64,000 nt of DNA from Sinotaia quadrata (taxonomy: Eukaryota; Mollusca; Gastropoda; Architaenioglossa; Viviparidae), in contig CM054178.1 in the NCBI GenBank assembly GCA_028829895.1, forward strand, positions 88,532,058 to 88,596,057, read 5' to 3'. Position numbers and translations under genes: made by a program. The notes under the pieces are model-generated. The model was not told where the DNA came from. It made no database searches and saw nothing but the letters and a program-made list of their open reading frames with translations. Below are positions 37,601-46,600 of this stretch, piece by piece (the first letter of the stretch is position 1; each line of letters begins with the position of its first letter).

Positions 37601-40600
37601 CTGAAGGTACTGCCCAAGAATATTTTGAAAAATATTAACTGCTAGAGTGTTAACACTATTTTTATAGGCTTGAATATTTATCAGAAATTAGACATTTTAT
37701 TTTTTTTTTGCTGGTTAATTTTGATGGAAATGCCTACATGATTGCAAGAAGTAAATATTTTAAACTTATTTATTTATTTATTTTATGTTGTAGTTTTTGG
37801 TAGGTGACTTGTTTGTTTGAAGGTAGGTTATGAACTATTGAGAAACTTTTAAACTCTTGACAAAAGAATTTTGGGACTAGACAGGTCTGAGTATTTCATA
37901 GACTTTTAACACATTTTACTTCTTTGAGCTTTTTCTTTTTTTCTTTGACTTTTTGTTTATATTTTCTTATTTGTAAGCTGGCACTCCAAACAAGCAGAAA
38001 TCTCCATTTAATTCTACCAAAGAACCAGAGAACAAGGAGAATGTGGCACACAGTTTACTTCGACGATCACTAGGTACTATGTCTCCACACACAAATTATA
38101 TTCCATCTACGCTAAGCCCACTTCTTCAAGATATCTCCCTGATTTCAAGGAAGTCTTGCATTGCCCGTCAACCATCAGAAAGACAGTATTCAACAAGCCA
38201 AGATGAGTTGGGTGTCAGACAAGAAGAATCTGTTACGAATTCCGTTGAGCAGAGTCATGAAGTGCCAACAAAATCAACCCCTTGCAGGTATATTTTAAAA
38301 AAAATAATTTTCTGTAGATATTTATTTTTTATTTATTATAATTCTTCTGCCTCTTCCATCCCTTTCCAACCGCACATTTATTCAACACTGTCAAAGTATA
38401 ATAGTGTTAACAAAAAGTTCATTTTAATTTCTTTATGTTTACATTATTGTTATAACATTTTAGAAAAGGTAGCTTGATAAATCCTCTTAATTTATAAAGT
38501 ACAGTTAAATCTTATGAGAGTAAATATAAACAAACAGGAAAGCACACTTTTCTTCACAGAAGTCTATACCTGTAGTTCAAATTCTGAAGCAATATAAATT
38601 TAAATAAACATTATTTGAAAATAGTATTTTTTAAGTAAAATTATTTTCCCTAAGTCTGACACTAGGATTTTTGTATGAAACCTGTCTTATATTAGCTTTG
38701 AATTATGGGACTGGTTGTACATATATTACACTAGAATGTTAAGTGTTATTAACATAAAGCCTATTATTGGATTCTAGGATTTTAGTATTGAACATTACTG
38801 CACTTGTTGAACATTAGAATGTTAGTATTGTGAACAGATGTACAGTTGTATTACTAGTACAAAATTTTGTGGGTTTTGTTGTAGAAGAAGCACCCGCATC
38901 AGAAAGTCAGTGTGTTTTGTGGATCCAGAGCCAAGCATTAAGCCTGAAGCTGTTGGAAATAAAGAGCCTATTGACTTGACAGCCTATTTGCAGCCTAGCA
39001 CGTATAGTAATAAGAACAGTCCTTTACAGGTACCTTTTAAAAGTCTATTGTTAGAGGTGCAGTCTTTTCACACAGAACCTGTTATATATTTTTAAAAAAA
39101 ACAGGATTCATACAAACCATAAAAAATCTAGACATTTTATGAAATCTGAGAGATTCATTGAAAATTCATGTCCTGAGGATAATATTAAAAAAAATTGGTG
39201 ACGTTTTAGGGAAATAATAATTTCATTTATTCTTACTGTGTATTTTAACTTTGAATTTGTGTATTGTGTGTATATACATATATATATAATATTGTTATTA
39301 TTAATATTATCTCTCTCCCCCCTCCCTCTTTTTAATAGACTTGCTATACTCCTTATTTACTCCTGGAAATGTTTCTTGAATTCCAAAATGTGTATTTTTA
39401 CTTGATTGTTTTAAAGATTAGAAATAATTTTAATCTGTTATCTTTATTTAACTGTATTGATTTATTTGAGAGCAAACCTGCAGGTTATATGACTTGTGTA
39501 AATGCACATGTTCATGTACAATAAACAGTTTGTGGATTGTCATTTTGATTATTGACGTCCAGTGTTAAACTTGTATTGAGTCTTCAATGTAGGCATGGAT
39601 TGTTTAGTTCAAAATAAATAACAGTGAAATAAGTCTGGAATAGAAAGAATAATGAATAGAGCAAAAGGAAAAAGAGCTGCTTTGCAAATTAAGACGTCAG
39701 TAGCTCTATAATCACAGGTGTAGATTGTAGATAGATCATTTATATTTTACCAAAGTACATAAATGTTAATGGAAACCATCACCTCCCATTCTCACCTAAA
39801 TATAATACCCTCCACAAAACAGCTACACTTTAAAATCCAATTCAGGTAAACAAATATTTTCTTTAGTTCAGCATTCAACATATTTTGGAGGTACCTTTTG
39901 CTTTAAGTATGTTTTAGTATTACAATACATAAATTCACTAAAGCATAAACTGTAACAGCTGTTAAAGTGGATACTTAATCACAGATTTTCTTGACCAAAG
40001 ATATTGGTATGTATATTATTAATGGAAAGTTCATTCATTTTGTAAATGCTCTTTTTAATTCTTTCTCTCACCCCCTCCCCCAGATTTTCATTGCTTTTTA
40101 GAATATATAATTATAAAATTATTTATTAACATAAATATTGGTTTTATAGTTGAGGCTACCTATGTACAATATCTATTTTTAGTACTCTAATACCTATTCT
40201 GTTTAATAGTTATTAATAAATTACTAGGAGTAAAATAAGGTAGTAAAATACATAGTGTTGTTTGTTTTAAACAAAAATATTACTCTAAACAATAATAATG
40301 TTTGATTAAAATTAAAAAAAAAAAGAATCTGGAAATAAGCATTTACTTAGATAATCTTTATACTTAAAATTAAAATAGTATGAAACTAATACTGTGTATC
40401 TACTTTTAAGCATATAAACACTAAGTGTTCTCAGTCTTTTGCTGCTTTTTATAAAGCGTTTTATAAAGAACAAATTTCAACTATTTCATTTAGTATAATT
40501 ACTGAATTTTATAATTTGATATTGAAGTTAAATCAATTTAGCAATATACTATTTTTTATCAATAAAATTTTCAAACTAATTTTATGTTGTCTAGTAATGA

Positions 40601-43600
40601 ATAGTTTTGCTTGTTGATATTTCATGAAATATTTTGAAAGTTTTGTGAAAATTCATGTATTTTGTTGGTTGTCTTCAATAAAATTACTTGCCTCACAATC
40701 CATATGTAATTTATGTATCAGAGTTATTTATTAAAATCATAAGTTGAAATTTGCCATCATTCTTATTCTTTATTTTTAACCCCTGTGCTGCTATTTATAC
40801 TGAAGACAATACTATTCAGTTTTTTTACTAATAGTATTTGTTCATATCCACATTAAAGTGTTAGACCTGTCAAAATTGAACAAATTGATGTTAAAGAAAT
40901 GTAGCTGATTAGCTGCCTTGATTGTGTCATTTTGGGCTGGTAAAGAGTTAAAGCTCTCAGTCTAGGTCAGCTTATTTTACAAAAACCAATTTTTAAAGAT
41001 GGAAAGACACACTTTACCCTTGTAATTTTTAACCCAATTTGAAACTTCAATATCGAAAGATTTGGTTTTGTATAATAGAAAATGTGAATATTTTATTTAA
41101 CAAATTTTCTTTTTGTAGATTATATATACACTGTGTTGACAACAGTAGGAATCATTCTGCCCACACTTAAATACAAGCCATCAACTGTACCAGTGTTTTT
41201 AGAAGACCTTTAAATGTTGTTTGATGGGAAGAATAGTAGATAAACAGAGAGGCTAGTCACAATTTCATACTTTTGACTTAATTGAGCTTCCTGCAAGATT
41301 AGTAAAACCACCAGAAGTTTGATTGAATAAAGCAGAATAAGACTGACTTAAGTTTGGTCGATTGGTTGTTGGAAAAATAAATTGACAGAACTGATCTTAA
41401 GAACTACAATAAACCCTTCAGTCTTCAACACCGACAGCTTACTTGCTGTGATCAGTTTTGTTTGCTGGTTGCTTGTAAAATGTGTAGTGCTGTTGAGTTA
41501 ATGCTCATGTAGATCAGCTGTTTGGTTCCAAAACCATCTTGGAATGAACCTCGACTTGCGTCAACACTTGAGCTCATGTAAGTTGTAACTTCAGACGCGG
41601 AAGCTGAATGACCTGGACTAAACTGAACTTGTCTCAGCCCAAATTGGAAAAAACAGCAACTGGAACTGGAACAAGGCTAGAACTGGAATTGGTTTGAAGC
41701 ACTGCAGTATAACAGATGAATTTGTCAGCTTTCTCCTAACAAATGTCTTTTAAGTCTATTCCGTTGATATTTTTCTCATAACGTTATAATACACCTTTAG
41801 CATCAAATTATAATTCCAGACTATAATAGTTCGAAAGAACAGAAATTTACAGTTGCTTCATTTAATTAATAGGCTTCAAAACTGTATAGAAAATTGTATT
41901 TACAATTCAATTTGTTCTCTAGACTTATGAAAATACAAGAATGAAAATTACAATACTTAATAACAGATTACTTGAAAAGTCATATGAGCATTCTTTCACA
42001 GCAAGAGTTTTGGTTTACATGACTATTTTATAACTTTTTCAGACGTACCTTTTTGGCCTTATCACTGAACAAACCACAAACTTGGGACTCAGTAATTTTA
42101 CATAGTGACGCATAGAGTCCAGACCTGATATTTATACTATCGGTTCAATACGTTCAAGGAGGTTCTAGAATCATGAAGTATTTGTGGCGACGTCTTAGTG
42201 TCAGCTTTCTGGCAAGATTAAGTTATTAAGTTATAAACTCAAGTCGCAGAGTCTCTTGTTTTCAGATGAGTTGAAACCTTTGTTAGCCATCAATAGGCTA
42301 GTTTGGTATGGTCAGCCAGCACTTGCCTGTGATTTGGATATAGGTCAGCTATGTGAGGTTTTTAATCCTATTTATGAAATGGTGCACTATGTGACGGCGA
42401 TTTGTCTCTATTCAAGCATGGGTGAAGCTCGCAGCTGTGACATTCCAAACAGCGCAATTATGTAATCACTAGCTATAGCACGGACAGTTTCTCTTTCAAT
42501 TAAGCTTAGGGATTGTGTTGTTTATATCTCTACATTTTACTTGGTTCAAAATTGTATACAATATTTAAGAATAAAATGTTTAATTACTTATTTGCGTTAT
42601 TTGCATTTTCTGTGTCACAATATATTAATATTTAGATATTGTCAAGCACACTAATGTTGCTAACTGTTGAAAAATTTCTAAAAATATTTCGTTTATAAAT
42701 CCATTTTGTGTATATAGTTGTGATGTGTTCCATTTAGATGATTAGAAGGAGTTATGCATTTTATTTTATAAGAGAGTGCCTTTAAGAACATCTAAAGCAC
42801 TTTTCCCTGTATTTACATTTATTACATTTTAAAAAAATTCAAAATAAGAATTAACTCTTAGAGATTAACTTACAAAAATACAACCCAACTTTTAATTAAT
42901 ACATTAATTTTAGTGTATATTAGCATTATAATATTAAAGTTTACATTAATTGTAAAGAAGTCTGTATGCAAAATTGTTTAGATCTACTATTTAGGTTGTG
43001 AAATGAATTTTATTACTTTATTATTATATTGTAGAAAACATTTTTAAATACCTTTTTAATATATTTCTCTATAGGCTAGCAGTGTAGAACTAGAAGATTC
43101 ACCTTTTAACTGCGACAGTTTGCTGATCAATAGCACCAATATAAACTCCAGCCATAGTATATTGACAGACACCTTATCAACACCAGTCATACCTCTTCTT
43201 TCTGCCCCAGGTAAAAAAAACAATTGATGAACTAAAGGTTTTCTTTTTTCTCTTTTGTTTATTTCCCTTTATTTTCTTGCAATAAAATAGTTTGAGCAAC
43301 CACCTCAATGTTTGAATACTTTTAAAGTATCTACTGGCAGCCAGAAAATTCTTTTTTTAAGGTAATTTTAATAGACATAGTCTCTTTATTAAAAATGCAA
43401 ACACTTTTCTACTTATATTCTCTTTTATTTATATTTATCCTGTACTGCTTAGAAGAAAAGGAAAATAATTAGTTTAGAGGACAAGTCATATGCCATCAGT
43501 AAATTGAAACATGAACCTTTTTTATATTTATTATATGGTTTACATATTATTTACACAAACATGCATGCACTCCCAGGCACACAAATTATGACTTATTTTT

Positions 43601-46600
43601 ATTTTTAAAAAATATGTATCTTTCATATTTACATACAATTTGATGGTTTATTCCAATTTGCAAAATATTTACTACCACCATCCATCCTCTTATTTCATTT
43701 AACTTTTCTATTTGTGAATCTTTTACTCAATTCTCATCACCATCAGTGAAATCAGCAGAATTTGGAAAGTGAACAAGAACCCAATAAGTTTAATACTTAC
43801 TAAAATGTAAAATGAAAGTTTAGCTCAATTTTCTTTAGTCACACATTTTGTTCCTTTAGACATTATTTACAATTGCATAATAAATTGGACCTATTATTTA
43901 CTTGTAATAGTTTATGTACATAACATTCATATCACAAATTTTTATCATCTTGCTCTTATTCTTGTCTGACAGGAAATGGGCAAAAAAATTATCAGAAGAG
44001 GTTACCCTCTGCTGAACGCCGAAAATCAAGGCGCAGTGTTTCATTTGCCTTATCACCTTCACAGAATCTCCAGTCTTGTACACAGGCTCTTCCTTCTACA
44101 CCTTACAATCGAGATTCCATTGGTACAGACTGACACTTTACAAAATTAATATAATTTTTCAGTCTATATTCCATTAGTACTGACTGACACTACAACATTA
44201 ATGTCATTTTTTCAGTCCACATACCATTGGTACAGACTGACACTACAACATTAACCCGTTCATTGTCCACACTAAGCAATAATTGAATGGGTCAGTGTGC
44301 TAAAAAATTAAAACCAACTGTAATTATCAATGGATTTTAAAAATAATACTTATTATAGACATATTACTTAATTTAAAAAGTATAATTTTGAATTTATTTC
44401 AAGTTCAAAAATAAAAAAAATAATAAAGCATTTTCTTATCTTTTAGTTGAAATTGAAAATTTTATGATCGTTTTTATTATTATTATTATTATTTTTTATT
44501 ACTATTCTACAAATATTTTGAAAATTAGTTAATTGAAAACTATTATAGACTTAGTACTACATTTATTTTTAATTGAAAAATGAATAATAATTAGAAAAAA
44601 TTGTCTTACCTTTTTTGTAGAACTTGCGAACTTGCCCAAATCCGTGAAAATAAATCCATTAAAACCACTGTCTGTTATCTTTTTCCAGATGTGAAAGCAC
44701 TGTCAATTATCGATATTATTTTTTAGATGTGAAAAATAATGCTAAATGTATATTTTTCAAGCAAAAGCTCCATGCTTTTTGCACACAATGAAAACCACAC
44801 GAAGCCACATGGTACTTTGACAAATTAAGAACAGTTTTGGTGGTATTATCACATGGTCACATCAAAATTTCCAGTAGGGGCTAGTTGAATTTAATCTAGA
44901 GTTCATTAGAATCAGCCACAGAATTCGCTTTTTTAGTAGAATCAAGCAGTCAAGATCGGCCTCCAAACATGCCATGCTATCAAAAAAATTTTGTTCAAAA
45001 TGGCTGCCAAACGTGTACCAAGCATGGGTTGTTGTGGGAAAACCCCTCTTTGAATGACACTGATCATTCCAAATATGGTATCCAATGAAATAATTAAAAC
45101 ACATTGGCTGCTGAGGCAGTACACGTTTACTTCAGACTGATTGGTTAAAATTAGAATGGCAAGCACGTTAATACTAAGCCTGCATGCGTACGTGACCATT
45201 TCATCCCGACACCGAACGGGTTAATGTAATTTCTTCAGTCCACATTCCATTGGTACAGATTGACATTACAACATTAAATTAATTTCTTCAGTCCACATTC
45301 CATTGGTACAGACTATCATTACAACATACTGTCATTTCTTCAGCCCACATTCCATTGGTACAGATTGACATTACAACATTACTGTCATTTCTTCAGCCCA
45401 CATTCCATTGGTACAGACTGACACATTGCAAAATTAATGTAATTTCTTCCACTATCTTGTAACAGTAAAAGTATTTGTTTAAAACTTTCCCATTCATATT
45501 AAAATATGGCTATTAGTATGTAATTGTGAATTCATTTCAAACATCTATATACAATTTTTGTAACTTTTATTAAAATTGCATAAAATATGAATTGTGATTA
45601 TATCTAAATATCTATGCATTCAGACATCTGCATTATAGTCTTTTATTGAAGTCGGACACCTTCAATACAGCCTCATATTTTAAAAACCATCATAAAATGT
45701 TCAGAAAATATCAGTGTTGGAAAATGAAAAGATGCCATAAATTAAAATAGTAAATACATTACACAAAATAATGTTCAATAATTAGTGTTGCATTAGTGGG
45801 TGCTCTGTATTCAAAGTTGAAGATGAATGACTGAAACAATTCAAACTATACATTCTTCATTACTATATTTGTATTTGATTCAGATTTAATATATGTACAA
45901 TTTATAATAATTCTAGGTGGTCTTTTTTCAGTTGACATTGTGTGTGAATATTTTATATATATATATATGCACAAACATACACCCACAATACAAAATAGTT
46001 TTCCTTAGGTATTTGCTCTCATTGTATTTTTCCATCTACATATGCACATATATATTCATTCACACAGTAACAAAAAAAATTCCCCCCTTGTAAAGTCTAA
46101 ATGTAAAATATATAAAAAGCACACTATTGAATCTTGTTCTTTATTGTAACTCTACAGAATATCAGATATTGCTCTCTGAAATCATGTATTATTGAAGCAT
46201 ACAAAGTAATGGATAATGCCACCAGGAATCTGTACATTACTGATGCCATACATAATATATGGATAACATTGTTTAAAATCATCCATTATTAAAACCATAA
46301 AATGTAGGAAATGTCACACCTTTTTTGTTTTCATTTTAAACTGAATATGATGCACATATTCAATCCATGTTGTTTTGTTTTTTACGGGGACATTTTATTT
46401 ATATATATATATATATAAAACAAGTTTTTATTCACTTATGAGTGTAAAAGATTTTTTTGTTTGAATTATCTTTAAAATGCAGTGGCCAGCAAACGCATTT
46501 TGAGACGAAGTAACTTGGGCAACATTTGTGAGACAGAGTTCTCAAGTGAAATGCAGAGCCTGAAAGATATCTATCCAAAGCCATCTTCTGTGAGTACCTG

